Shown piece by piece: positions 52,615-61,155 of a DNA stretch of 64,000 nt. The notes beneath the pieces were generated by a model. It saw nothing but the letters and a program-made list of their open reading frames with translations. It did not search any database and was not told the origin of the DNA. Position numbers and translations under genes: made by a program. Location of the stretch: contig CAYNSR010000009.1 of the NCBI GenBank assembly GCA_964400125.1, positions 44,187 to 108,186 of the forward strand. Direction: 5' to 3'. Origin of the DNA: Micavibrio sp964400125. GTDB lineage: Bacteria > Pseudomonadota > Alphaproteobacteria > Micavibrionales > Micavibrionaceae. How positions within the stretch are numbered: position 1 is the first letter of the stretch; each line of letters starts with the position of its first letter.

Positions 52615-54771
52615 TCATCGTCTGTTTTTTTCCAGATCGTTGCCGCGTATCGCGGCGGCAATCAGGCCGGGCGTCAGAATCTGGGGCAGGATCACCGGAT
52701 CGGGGCGTGATCGGGTCACCGGGTTTTCCGGCCCGTAATAAACATAAAGCGGAATGCCGCTACGTTTGTAGCGTTCCAGATAGGCGGTGATTTCCGGATT
52801 GCGATTGGTCCAGTCGCCTTTCAGCACGGTGACATCTTCTTGCCGGAACAGGGCCAGCGTATCGGGGTTGGCGAGGGCGACTTTTTCGTTGACCTTGCAG
52901 GTGATGCACCAGGCGGCGGTCATGTAGGTAAAGACCGGTTTGCCGCTGGCAAGGGCCTGCGCCAATGTTTGTGCGGAAAATGCGTTCACTCCCGTTGCTT
53001 CCTGTTGTTCCGTATTTGCGGTTTGCGCCGGGGGGTGCAGCATATCGCGCTGCAAAAGCGGCAGGGCCGCCAGCAATAGCGCCAGCAGCGCGATGACCGT
53101 CAGGACCAGACGCGCCGCCCTGCCGGAGGGGCGGTGCGACAGCAGCCACAGGGCAAAAGCAATCGCCACCATGCCAAGCAATGCCCAGAGCATCCCCGCC
53201 GTTCCGGTCTGCATCGACAGGACCCAGACCAGCCATGCCGCCGAGGCATACATCGGGAAGGCAAGAAACTCCTTCATCCTGATCATCCATATTCCCGGAC
53301 GGGGGAGAATTTTTGCCGCGCCCGGAATAAGGCATAACAGCAAATACGGCAGGGCCAGCCCCAGCCCGAGCGCCAGAAACACGCCCATCGCTATCGGTGC
53401 CGGTTGCACCAGCGCATAGCCGAGCGCACCCGCCATGAACGGCGCGGTGCAGGGTGTTGCCACCAATGTCGCCAGAACCCCGGTGAAAAACGCACCGCTG
53501 AGGCCGTGTTTGTTTGCGAAAGATGCCCCCGTATTGGCAAATGCACCGCTGAAATCAAAGACGCCGGAAAAATTCAGGCCGATGACAAACAGCAAATAGG
53601 CGAGCGCAAGAATGACCAGCGGATCTTGCAACTGAAATCCCCAGCCGATTTGCCCGCCCGCACTTTTTAAAACCAGCAGCGCCGTACCGATCAGCGCGAA
53701 GCTGACGAGGATTCCGGCGCTATAGGCCAGCCCGTTCAGAGCTGTCAGGCCCGCGCTTTTTTCTTTCATCTGCGCCAGCTTCATCGCCTTGATCGACAGC
53801 ACCGGAAAAACACAAGGCATCAGGTTGAGCACCAGCCCGCCGAGCAGGGCGAAGAAAAAGGCCTGCGCCAGAGTCATGTCGATCTGTGGGACAGGGGGCG
53901 GCGGCGCGGTTTCCGTCTCCGGTCGGGAGAGCGGTGCGGCAGGGTCCGGGGTCAGGACAATTTCAAGCGCGGCATATTGCCCCTCTGCCGTGCTGTAGGT
54001 CAGTAAAACAGGGAATCTGCGAATTTCCGTCAGATCGCGGGTGTCGCGTTGTTGCCGCAGGATCAGGGTTCGCGGGTCCGGGCTGGTCAGGTAGGGCAGG
54101 CCCGAATTTTTGAGAATACCCCATTCCAGCGGCAAAATGACGGCCCTTTCGCGCAATGCATCGGGCAGGGCATTGCTGGTGATGGTGATGACCAGATCGT
54201 TGCCGTCCTGGAGATAGGTGCCGTGCCCTTCCATCGGGAGCGGCATCATCAGCATAGCGGCGGTGATGGCGGCGGTGTTGTCGGCGGGTTCCTGCGCGGG
54301 ATCGTTCAGGGTCAGGGTCAGGGTCTTGATTTCGGGGATGCAGATATCCCGGCACACCAGAATCTCCATTTCCAGCCCCAGCGTCACTGCCCCTTCCGGC
54401 AGGGTGGCAGGCATGGTCAGGGATTGCAGCATGGTAATGGTGCCCTCATAGCCGTAATTGACCAGATCGGCATAGGGAATGCGGTGAGGGGTCGGCCAGT
54501 GAATCTCCCCGGCGGCAAAGCCGTCCGGCAGGGACCATTTCAGTTGTGGCGCGGCCCCTGAATCGCCGGGATTAACCCAATAGGTATGCCATTCGGACGC
54601 AATGTTTTGTTCGATGGCGATCAGGATTGTTTCCCCGCCGGAGACATGGGTACGGGCCGGGATCAGGCGCACCTGCACATAGGCGGTTTCGCCCTGTTGC
54701 GGCTGGGCTTGCGTCTGAAACGGAAAGACGCCCAGAAAAAACAGGGTTGCAGCAAGCAGGAAATGTTTCAT
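52615..54771 (-). CDS. dsbD: Thiol:disulfide interchange protein DsbD
   Basis: 718 aa from MKHFLLAATLFFLGVFPFQT (signal peptide). The N-terminal periplasmic domain has VCRDICIPE, the Cys pair of the DsbD-alpha-type fold (about 170-180). About eight membrane helices follow (from FFFALLGGLVLNLMPCVFPVLSIK, with membrane Cys in CVFP and VATPCTAPFM). The C-terminal thioredoxin domain has WCITCK at about 623. It passes electrons from the cytoplasm to periplasmic disulfide proteins. No purine-rich Shine-Dalgarno is seen before this ATG; the signal peptide decides the start. It is divergent from the acetoacetyl-CoA synthetase gene. Confidence 0.93.
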   Translation of the reverse strand: MKHFLLAATLFFLGVFPFQTQAQPQQGETAYVQVRLIPARTHVSGGETILIAIEQNIASEWHTYWVNPGDSGAAPQLKWSLPDGFAAGEIHWPTPHRIPYADLVNYGYEGTITMLQSLTMPATLPEGAVTLGLEMEILVCRDICIPEIKTLTLTLNDPAQEPADNTAAITAAMLMMPLPMEGHGTYLQDGNDLVITITSNALPDALRERAVILPLEWGILKNSGLPYLTSPDPRTLILRQQRDTRDLTEIRRFPVLLTYSTAEGQYAALEIVLTPDPAAPLSRPETETAPPPPVPQIDMTLAQAFFFALLGGLVLNLMPCVFPVLSIKAMKLAQMKEKSAGLTALNGLAYSAGILVSFALIGTALLVLKSAGGQIGWGFQLQDPLVILALAYLLFVIGLNFSGVFDFSGAFANTGASFANKHGLSGAFFTGVLATLVATPCTAPFMAGALGYALVQPAPIAMGVFLALGLGLALPYLLLCLIPGAAKILPRPGIWMIRMKEFLAFPMYASAAWLVWVLSMQTGTAGMLWALLGMVAIAFALWLLSHRPSGRAARLVLTVIALLALLLAALPLLQRDMLHPPAQTANTEQQEATGVNAFSAQTLAQALASGKPVFTYMTAAWCITCKVNEKVALANPDTLALFRQEDVTVLKGDWTNRNPEITAYLERYKRSGIPLYVYYGPENPVTRSRPDPVILPQILTPGLIAAAIRGNDLEKNRR

Positions 54772-54912
54772 GGAGGACTCGTCAGATGCGGGGATCGGGG
54801 GTTTCTTGGTAACAATGTAACCTGTTTTCGCGATTTGAACAGGTGCGGATGCTCTTGACTCGGGGCGTTCGGCATGGGGAAATGGGCCCTCTTGTGACGG
54901 GGGAAGCATAGC

Positions 54913-56901
54913 ATGAACGGGCAAAGCATGAAAATCGGTACGGCGGGCGCACAGCCCTTATGGTCGCCTTCACCCGGGCGTGCTGCTGGATCGCGTCTGG
55001 CGGCCTTTGCCCGGAAGGCAGAAAAAATCGCGCAAAAACCCCTGCCCGATTACGATTCATTGTGGTCGTGGAGCGTGGCCGACCCGGCGGCATTTTGGGA
55101 TCTGGTCTGGGATGAATGCGGCGTGATTGGTCAAAAGGGCGGGGTTGTCCTGAGCGATGCGGATCGGATGCCGGGGGCGCGGTTTTTCCCCGAAGCCCGC
55201 GTCAATTTTACTGAAAACCTGCTGCGCCGCCGCGATGACGCGCCCGCATTGATTTTTCGTGATGAAAAAGGTGCGGAGCGCGTCCTTGGTTTTAATGAAA
55301 TCTATGATCTCACCAGCCGCTGGGCGCAGGCGCTGAAGCAGGCCGGGGTCGGCAAGGGCGACCGGGTGGCCGCGATGATGCCGAATATGCCGGAAACCGT
55401 GATCGCGATGATGGCCGCAGTGTCGCTTGGTGCGATCTGGTCATCGGCGTCGCCGGATTTCGGCGTACAGGGATTGCTGGATCGGTTCGGGCAGATTGAG
55501 CCGACGGTTCTGGTGGCGGTGGACGGTTATTTCTATAACGGAAAAACTATCGATTGCATCGCCAAGATCAAGGAGGTGCAGCCGCAGCTTCCGGGTCTGA
55601 AAAAGACGGTCATCGTGCCCTTCATACATGACCTGCCTGCGATCAGCGGCATGGCGGATACGGTGGTGTCGCCCGATTTCATCAGCGCCTTTCAATCCCG
55701 CACAATCGATTTTGTTCGCTGCGAATTCAATCATCCGCTTTTTATCATGTTTTCTTCCGGCACGACCGGAATCCCGAAATGTATCGTACACGGCCATGGC
55801 GGAACCTTGTTGCAGCATCTGAAGGAACACCAGTTGCAATGCGATGTCGGGCGTGGTGACCGCGTTTTCTATTTCACCACATGCGGCTGGATGATGTGGA
55901 ACTGGCTGGTTGGGGCGCTGGCCAGCGGGTGCACATTAATGCTGTATGACGGGTCACCTTTTTATCCGGATGGAAATACCCTGTGGAATTTTGCGGATAA
56001 ACATCGCTGCACCCTGTTTGGAACGGCAGCGAAATATATCGACGCGCTGAAGGCAAATGGTTTCCGCCCGAAGGATACGCATGACCTGTCGTCGATCCGC
56101 ATCATCACATCGACCGGATCGCCTCTGGTGCATGAGAGCTTTGATTATATCTATAACGCGGTGAAATCCGATGTGCATCTGGCGTCTATTTCCGGCGGGA
56201 CGGACATTATTTCCTGTTTCGTTCTTGGTAATCCGCTGTCGCCGGTCTGGCGCGGCGAGATACAGGGCCCCGGTCTGGGCATGGCGGTTGATGCTTTTGA
56301 TGATGACGGCAAGCCGATTGCGCCGGGCGCTGGCAGTGGTGAACTGGTCTGCACCAGACCCTTTCCCTGCATGCCGGTGAAATTCTGGAACGACCCGGAC
56401 GATGAAAAATACAAGGCCGCCTATTTCGAGCGTTTTGACAATGTCTGGTGCCATGGCGACTGGATTGAGCGGACGGCGCATGGCGGGTTTATTATTCATG
56501 GCCGATCCGATGCGACGCTGAACCCCGGCGGGGTGCGGATCGGCACGGCTGAAATCTACCGGCAGGTGGAGCAAATTCCGGAGGTACTGGAATCCATCGC
56601 CGTGGGCCAGAACTGGGACAATGATGTGCGGGTGGTGCTGTTCGTGCGCATGAAACCGGGTTATGCCCTGAACGACGATATCCGCGACCGGATCAAAAAA
56701 CAGGTCCGCGCCGGGGCGTCGCCGCGCCATGTCCCGGCCAAAATCATCGAAGTTGCTGACATCCCGCGCACCAAATCCAACAAGATCGTCGAACTGGCGG
56801 TGCGCGACATGATCCATGGCCGCCCGGTCCGGAATGTCGAAGCGCTGGCCAATCCGGAAGCTCTTGATCTTTACAGGGAGATACCGGACCTTCAGGGCTG
56901 A
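54913..56901 (+). CDS. Acetoacetyl-CoA synthetase
   Basis: 662 aa; a GGGGGAAG site precedes the ATG, with another ATG at 54928. The ANL-superfamily AMP-binding motif is MFSSGTTGIPKCIVHGHGG (about 279-297). The family-specific N-terminal is LWSPSPGRAAGSRLAAFARKA and the CoA-ligase core is PGGVRIGTAEIYRQVEQIPEV. Closest to acetoacetate-CoA ligases, which salvage acetoacetate from ketone or polyhydroxybutyrate breakdown. The stop codon lies in the arm of palindrome copy 3. Confidence 0.9.
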   Translation: MNGQSMKIGTAGAQPLWSPSPGRAAGSRLAAFARKAEKIAQKPLPDYDSLWSWSVADPAAFWDLVWDECGVIGQKGGVVLSDADRMPGARFFPEARVNFTENLLRRRDDAPALIFRDEKGAERVLGFNEIYDLTSRWAQALKQAGVGKGDRVAAMMPNMPETVIAMMAAVSLGAIWSSASPDFGVQGLLDRFGQIEPTVLVAVDGYFYNGKTIDCIAKIKEVQPQLPGLKKTVIVPFIHDLPAISGMADTVVSPDFISAFQSRTIDFVRCEFNHPLFIMFSSGTTGIPKCIVHGHGGTLLQHLKEHQLQCDVGRGDRVFYFTTCGWMMWNWLVGALASGCTLMLYDGSPFYPDGNTLWNFADKHRCTLFGTAAKYIDALKANGFRPKDTHDLSSIRIITSTGSPLVHESFDYIYNAVKSDVHLASISGGTDIISCFVLGNPLSPVWRGEIQGPGLGMAVDAFDDDGKPIAPGAGSGELVCTRPFPCMPVKFWNDPDDEKYKAAYFERFDNVWCHGDWIERTAHGGFIIHGRSDATLNPGGVRIGTAEIYRQVEQIPEVLESIAVGQNWDNDVRVVLFVRMKPGYALNDDIRDRIKKQVRAGASPRHVPAKIIEVADIPRTKSNKIVELAVRDMIHGRPVRNVEALANPEALDLYREIPDLQG

Positions 56902-57017
56902 ACAATCAAGGCCAATAAGGTTACAGTATACTTAATTATTATCTGTGATGCAGATCAAACATCATGGTTGGATAAGAATAATTAAGTATACTGTAACCTT
57001 ATTGGCCTTGATTGTTC
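56900..57017. repeat. Palindromic element P1, copy 3, with locus-specific arms
   Basis: Core at 56919-56939 and its reverse complement at 56978-56998 around a 38-base loop. Outside the core the palindrome continues perfectly for 19 bases (56900-56918 with 56999-57017; motif GAACAATCAAGGCCAATAA). These arms are unlike those of copy 2. The left arm starts on the second base of the TGA stop of the upstream gene. There is no T tract after the hairpin. Confidence 0.92.
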
Positions 57018-57112
57018 CCTTCCTCAAAGCTTGCTCCGGACGGGGTCTTTCGTTTATATGGCAACACTGTGCCTGCTTTGCCGGGCCTTGTTTGTTTGAA
57101 AGCGTATGATTG

Positions 57113-58321
57113 ATGATGACATCCCCTCCGTTTTCTCCCCCTGAGCCCGACACGGTGCAGAATGTCTGCGACCAGTTTATGCGTCCGGTGCTGGAGGATA
57201 TCCGGCATAATCCGGGGGCGGATATTGTGCGTTATGCGCGGCGCAGGCCGGATGTGCTGTCGCTGGCCAGTGGCGAAACCGATACGCCGACTCCGGGTTT
57301 TATCACGCAGGCGGTCGGGGAATCTCTGGCGGCGGGGCAGACCTTCTACGGGCCCGTGCTGGGGCGTCACGACCTGCGGCAGGCGATTGCCGGGTATTAC
57401 CGGGACACGCACGGCATTGCCCTGCCGCTGGAGCGTGTCATTGTGACATCTTCCGGCACATCGGCCATTCATTTTTCTTTGATCTCGACGATTGAAAAGG
57501 GCGACGAGGTGGTGGCCGTGTTTCCGATCTGGAAAAACCTCCTCGGCGCGATCCGGTTGCAGCAGGCAAAGGTGCGCGGTGTCGATCTGCGGCCGCAAGA
57601 CGGGGGCTGGCATCTTGATCTGGATGAACTCTTCGCCGCCGTCACGCCGCGCACGCGGGCCATCGTCCTGAATTCCCCCAATAATCCGACCGGATGGATC
57701 ATGCCGCGTGAAGATATGGCGGCCGTGATGGATTTTGCGCGGGAGCGCGGCATCTGGGTGATCTCGGATGAGGTCTATGGCCGCCTGACCTATGGCACAG
57801 AGCGCGCGCCAAGTTTTCTCGATGTTGCCCTCCCCGAAGACCGCCTGTTTATCGTCAACAGTTTTTCCAAGAACTGGGCTATGACCGGCTGGCGGCTGGG
57901 CTGGATGATCGCTCCGGCCGCAGCGGAATCGCGGATTTATGATCTGGTCTTGTACGACAATATGGGCCCGCCTAATTTCACCCAAGGTGGCGGCATTGCG
58001 GCGCTGGCGCAGGGCGAAGCCTTTATCGCAGAACAAAAAGCCCGGTTCGTGCGCAACAGCCAGATCGTGCATGACCTGCTGGACCGCATCGGCGGCATCA
58101 CCGCCATCCGTCCGCAATCGAGTTTCTATGCGTTTTTCCGTGCGGAAAAAGAACCTGATTGCATGGCCTTCGCCCGCCGCCTGATCGACGATTACGGTCT
58201 TGGCCTGACGCCGGGTTGCGCCTTTGGCCGCAATTTCGGCGGCTATATGCGCCTGTGCTACGCGGTCTCCGAACCCCGGCTGATGGATGCGCTGGGCCGG
58301 CTGGAAAGGGCGGTCCGGTAA
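57113..58321 (+). CDS. PLP-dependent aminotransferase (class I/II)
   Basis: 402 aa; start uncertain among TTG 57110, ATG 57113 and ATG 57116. Fold type I features are LASGETDTPTPGFI, TFYGPVLGRHDLRQAIAGYY, NNPTGWIMP and the PLP-Lys motif NSFSKNWAMTGWRLGWMI (Lys about 252). The C-terminal part has LCYAVSEPRLMDALGRL. The substrate cannot be read from sequence; an aspartate/branched-chain type is plausible. Its stop overlaps the next ATG by one base (TAATG). Confidence 0.88.
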   Translation: MMTSPPFSPPEPDTVQNVCDQFMRPVLEDIRHNPGADIVRYARRRPDVLSLASGETDTPTPGFITQAVGESLAAGQTFYGPVLGRHDLRQAIAGYYRDTHGIALPLERVIVTSSGTSAIHFSLISTIEKGDEVVAVFPIWKNLLGAIRLQQAKVRGVDLRPQDGGWHLDLDELFAAVTPRTRAIVLNSPNNPTGWIMPREDMAAVMDFARERGIWVISDEVYGRLTYGTERAPSFLDVALPEDRLFIVNSFSKNWAMTGWRLGWMIAPAAAESRIYDLVLYDNMGPPNFTQGGGIAALAQGEAFIAEQKARFVRNSQIVHDLLDRIGGITAIRPQSSFYAFFRAEKEPDCMAFARRLIDDYGLGLTPGCAFGRNFGGYMRLCYAVSEPRLMDALGRLERAVR

Positions 58322-58842
58322 TGCGCGGGTTTTTTGGCGTCGGCGTGGAAGGGATCAGCAAGGGGGCCAATGTCGGCGCTCTGGTGCGCTCCACCCATGC
58401 GTTCGGGGGCAGTTTTTTCTTCACGCTCGGGACCGGACTCGACCTTGATGGCATTCGTGCGTCCGATACATCCGACGCCTTCGACCATTTGCCGTTTTAC
58501 GATTTTAAAACCCCTGATGATCTGGTGCTGCCCGCCGGGGTGACGCTGGTGGGGGTGGAATTGACGCCCGATGCCATCGCCCTGCCGTCCTTCCGCCATC
58601 CAACCCGTGCCGCCTATATCCTCGGACCGGAAATGGGCAGCCTGTCGCCGGTGATGCAGGCGCGTTGCGATTTTATCGTCAAAATCCCGACCAAATTCTG
58701 CGTCAATGTCGGGGTGGCGGGGGCGATTATCCTCTATGACCGGATGATCTCGAATGGCCGCTTCACCGCCCGCCCGGTCCGCGCCGGCGGCCCCGTTGAG
58801 GGCATGCCCGCGCCTTTGTGGCAGCCCCGCCGCAAGGTGTGA
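58321..58842 (+). CDS. SPOUT-family RNA 2'-O-methyltransferase (TrmH-like)
   Basis: 173 aa. Motif 1 is EGISKGANVGALVRSTHAFGG; motif 2 ILGPEMGSLSP; motif 3 VKIPTKFCVNVGVAGAIILYDRM with the knot-forming Asn. It is a short SpoU-type protein consisting of the knot alone, without an N-terminal substrate-binding extension. It probably methylates a ribose in tRNA or rRNA. It is coupled to the aminotransferase by a one-base overlap. Confidence 0.88.
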   Translation: MRGFFGVGVEGISKGANVGALVRSTHAFGGSFFFTLGTGLDLDGIRASDTSDAFDHLPFYDFKTPDDLVLPAGVTLVGVELTPDAIALPSFRHPTRAAYILGPEMGSLSPVMQARCDFIVKIPTKFCVNVGVAGAIILYDRMISNGRFTARPVRAGGPVEGMPAPLWQPRRKV

Positions 58843-58909
58843 GCTTTTCCCGGTTGATTTTTTCCGCCTTTTCAGGCTTTGTAAGGGGAATGACGCGTTC
58901 CGCGACAAT

Positions 58910-58983
58910 GCGGGTGTAGCTTAGTGGTAAAGCTCCAGCCTTCCAAGCTGGCTATGAGGGTTCGATTCCCTTCACCCGCTCCA
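58910..58983 (+). tRNA. tRNA-Gly (anticodon TCC)
   Basis: 74 bases, with encoded CCA. The acceptor stem is GCGGGTG/CACCCGC; the D arm has AGCTTAGTGGTAAAGCT; the anticodon arm is CCAGC-CTTCCAA-GCTGG giving TCC; the T arm is AGGGTTCGATTCCCT. A P4-type integrase gene starts 171 bp downstream, so this tRNA is the likely integration target. Confidence 0.95.
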
Positions 58984-59107
58984 TTTCTTTCTCCGCAGAT
59001 GTTCACCACAATTCGCTGATGTTTTGCAAGTGATTGATGCTATTGCATTTTTCACGCGCTTGGATAACCGTGGATTCATCCTTGGTTGCCTACAGTCAGA
59101 AAAATTG

Positions 59108-59147
59108 GGGGTACGTTTTAGGGGTACAGTTCAAGAGATGGGGGTAC
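59108..59147 (+). repeat. Three direct GGGGTAC repeats before the integrase gene
   Basis: GGGGTAC at 59108, 59121 and 59141, spaced 13 and 20 bp start to start, ending 6 bp before the integrase ATG. They lie between the tRNA 3' end and the gene. A possible role as integrase arm sites or an autoregulatory site is inference. Confidence 0.5.
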
Positions 59148-59153
59148 GATGCT

Positions 59154-60386
59154 ATGAAACTGAAAAACAAAGATTGCAAGAATGCAGAAATCCGAGAAAA
59201 GCCATACAAACTGGCCGATGGTGGCGGTTTGTATTTGCTGGTCAAGCCTAACGGCTCAAAACACTGGCGACTGAAATACCGCTATCTGGGCAAAGAAAAG
59301 CTACTGGCGCTGGGGCCATACCCCCTCATATCGTTGGCCGATGCTCGTGAACGCAGAGGCGATGCCAAGCGCCTCCTGGTCGATGGCAAAGACCCTATGG
59401 CGCAGAAACAGGGTGAGCAGCGCACAGCAATCCGCAACGCCCAGAACACCTTCAAGGCCGTTGCGCTCGAATGGCATGAGAGGCAGCTTGACCGCTGGAG
59501 TGAAAATCACGCCCTGAACGTCATGCGGCGGTTTGATATTGATATTTTTCCCTATATCGGTTCCCGCCCGATTGCCGATATTGATGCACCTGAGCTGCTG
59601 GATGTGCTGCGACGGATCGAAAAGCGCGGCTCTCTGGATGTAGCGGCGCGGGTAAAACAGATTTGTGGGCAGGTTTTCCGTTACGGCATTGCGACGGGGC
59701 GCTGCAAGCGCGATCACTCCGCCGATCTCAGAGGTGCATTGAAAGCTGCCAAGACACAGCACTATCCGGCGCTGGACATTAAGGAGATGCCAGAATTTTT
59801 GAAAGCGCTGGAACGCAATGAGCCGAGGCTTTTCAGCCGCACGCGCAAGGGAATCCGGCTGCTAATGCTAACTTTCGTTCGCACGAGCGAGTTGATTAAG
59901 GCGACCTGGGATGAGTTTGACTTGGAAAATGGCCTCTGGGAGATTCCGAAAGAGCGTATGAAGACCGGCGATTCTCATATTGTTCCATTGTCCAAACAGG
60001 CCATAGAGATTTTGAAGGAACTGAAAGAAGAAAATGGACATCTCAACGTCAAATGGATTCTTCCTGGCCAGGTGCGCCCCAGAGATCATATGAGCAACAA
60101 TACGCTTCTCTTTGCAATCGGACGGCTGGGCTACAAAGGGCGCATGACAGGGCACGGTTTTCGTGCGCTGGCCATGTCAACGATCAAAGAGCGGCTTGGT
60201 TATCGCCATGAAGTTGTTGATAGACAGCTTGCACATGCGCATAAAAGCAAGATCGACCGCGCTTACGACCGCGCCAAGTTTCTGGACGAGCGCACAGTGA
60301 TGATGCAGGAATGGGCGGACTACCTAGATTCTGTAGAATCTGGTGGAAAGGTAGTCTTCGGGAATTTCAAAAGAAAGAGGGCGTGA
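59154..60386 (+). CDS. P4-type tyrosine-recombinase integrase
   Basis: 410 aa from MKLKNKDCKNAEIREKPYKL, the usual length; upstream in-frame ATGs would put a 40-residue non-homologous lead before it. The DUF4102-like N-terminal domain is LADGGGLYLLVKPNGSKHWRLKYRY, followed by a SAM-like core-binding domain (about 90-200). Catalytic residues are an Arg in TFVRTSELIKA (about 243), the HxxR in GHGFRALAMST (about 334-337) and the Tyr in RAYDRAKFLDERTVMMQEWADYL (about 371). It would integrate at the tRNA-Gly 3' end. Confidence 0.92.
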   Translation: MKLKNKDCKNAEIREKPYKLADGGGLYLLVKPNGSKHWRLKYRYLGKEKLLALGPYPLISLADARERRGDAKRLLVDGKDPMAQKQGEQRTAIRNAQNTFKAVALEWHERQLDRWSENHALNVMRRFDIDIFPYIGSRPIADIDAPELLDVLRRIEKRGSLDVAARVKQICGQVFRYGIATGRCKRDHSADLRGALKAAKTQHYPALDIKEMPEFLKALERNEPRLFSRTRKGIRLLMLTFVRTSELIKATWDEFDLENGLWEIPKERMKTGDSHIVPLSKQAIEILKELKEENGHLNVKWILPGQVRPRDHMSNNTLLFAIGRLGYKGRMTGHGFRALAMSTIKERLGYRHEVVDRQLAHAHKSKIDRAYDRAKFLDERTVMMQEWADYLDSVESGGKVVFGNFKRKRA

Positions 60387-60389
60387 GCC

Positions 60390-61076
60390 ATGATTTTTGA
60401 TACAGACGAGAGCGCATCAATTACAGAGCAGGCAGCGGAAATGATGCAAACATTTCTAAAAAACACCCGAAAGCCGCCCAGAGATGGGCAATGGAAAGAT
60501 AAATATAAGGGTCGTGTTATGCAGCTCCTTTGGAGGTGTCAGTTGGAGAAAAAAGTTATTCCTGTTGATCTGGTGGTTTTGATAGGGTGCCTGTTCGGTG
60601 AAAGGCATAGCTGGTCTTATGCGAAGTTTGAAGCTGTTACTTATCTTGCACAAGAATATGAACCAATTCAGTTAGGCCAAAGTTTGCCTAAAGGTGCAAA
60701 GAGCGCCCTCTCAAAAATCATCAAAAAGCATAGGGGCGAATTAAAAACGCCGCGCAAACTCGATGATAAGGTAGACAACATCAAGCACGATTATAAAATC
60801 ATTCACAACAGGGCCGGATACTGGCGAGATGAAAACGATGTGCGAACGTATTATCTCATCGCTGATGGTATAAATGAGGCATTGAAGGGTTTTGATTTAA
60901 AGCTCGCTCTCGATCTACTGGAGCAAAGCGGAATTGTTCCCGCTGGAAAATCAAAGGGAGAGCGTGCTAATCCTATGCGCGTTCGCGGTAAAGTTGTTCG
61001 ACTTTACAAAATTGACTATGAGCGATTACAGAACGGCGGCGAACTTATATATCCAGCTCAATATCCTGAATCGTAA
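60390..61076 (+). CDS. Hypothetical islet protein
   Basis: 228 aa, 3 bp after the integrase stop. There are no membrane segments. Helical and basic, with QWKDKYKGRVMQLLWRCQLEKKVIP and a Lys-rich middle (KSALSKIIKKHRGELKTPRKL). Its C-terminal segment LLEQSGIVPAGKSKGERANPMRVRGKVVRLYKI resembles the end of DUF927-type replication proteins, but the rest does not. The codon use looks more AT-rich than the flanking chromosome. The function is unknown; it is likely mobile-element cargo. Confidence 0.55.
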   Translation: MIFDTDESASITEQAAEMMQTFLKNTRKPPRDGQWKDKYKGRVMQLLWRCQLEKKVIPVDLVVLIGCLFGERHSWSYAKFEAVTYLAQEYEPIQLGQSLPKGAKSALSKIIKKHRGELKTPRKLDDKVDNIKHDYKIIHNRAGYWRDENDVRTYYLIADGINEALKGFDLKLALDLLEQSGIVPAGKSKGERANPMRVRGKVVRLYKIDYERLQNGGELIYPAQYPES

Positions 61077-61155
61077 CGCACCACATAAGCGGGGCGTTAC
61101 GATTATCCTATTGCTTTTATTAAATGATACGGCTGTAACGTATGTAACAGGGTTT

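Noticed and set aside
28371..57017. Reading the three palindromes as a CRISPR array
   Set aside because: The repeats are inverted, only paired, and scattered over 28 kb, with no regular spacing and no cas genes.
56900..57017. Palindrome copy 3 as a plain intrinsic terminator
   Set aside because: The stem is far longer than usual and no T tract follows on either strand; copy 2 is more compatible with termination, so the family is not explained by that alone.
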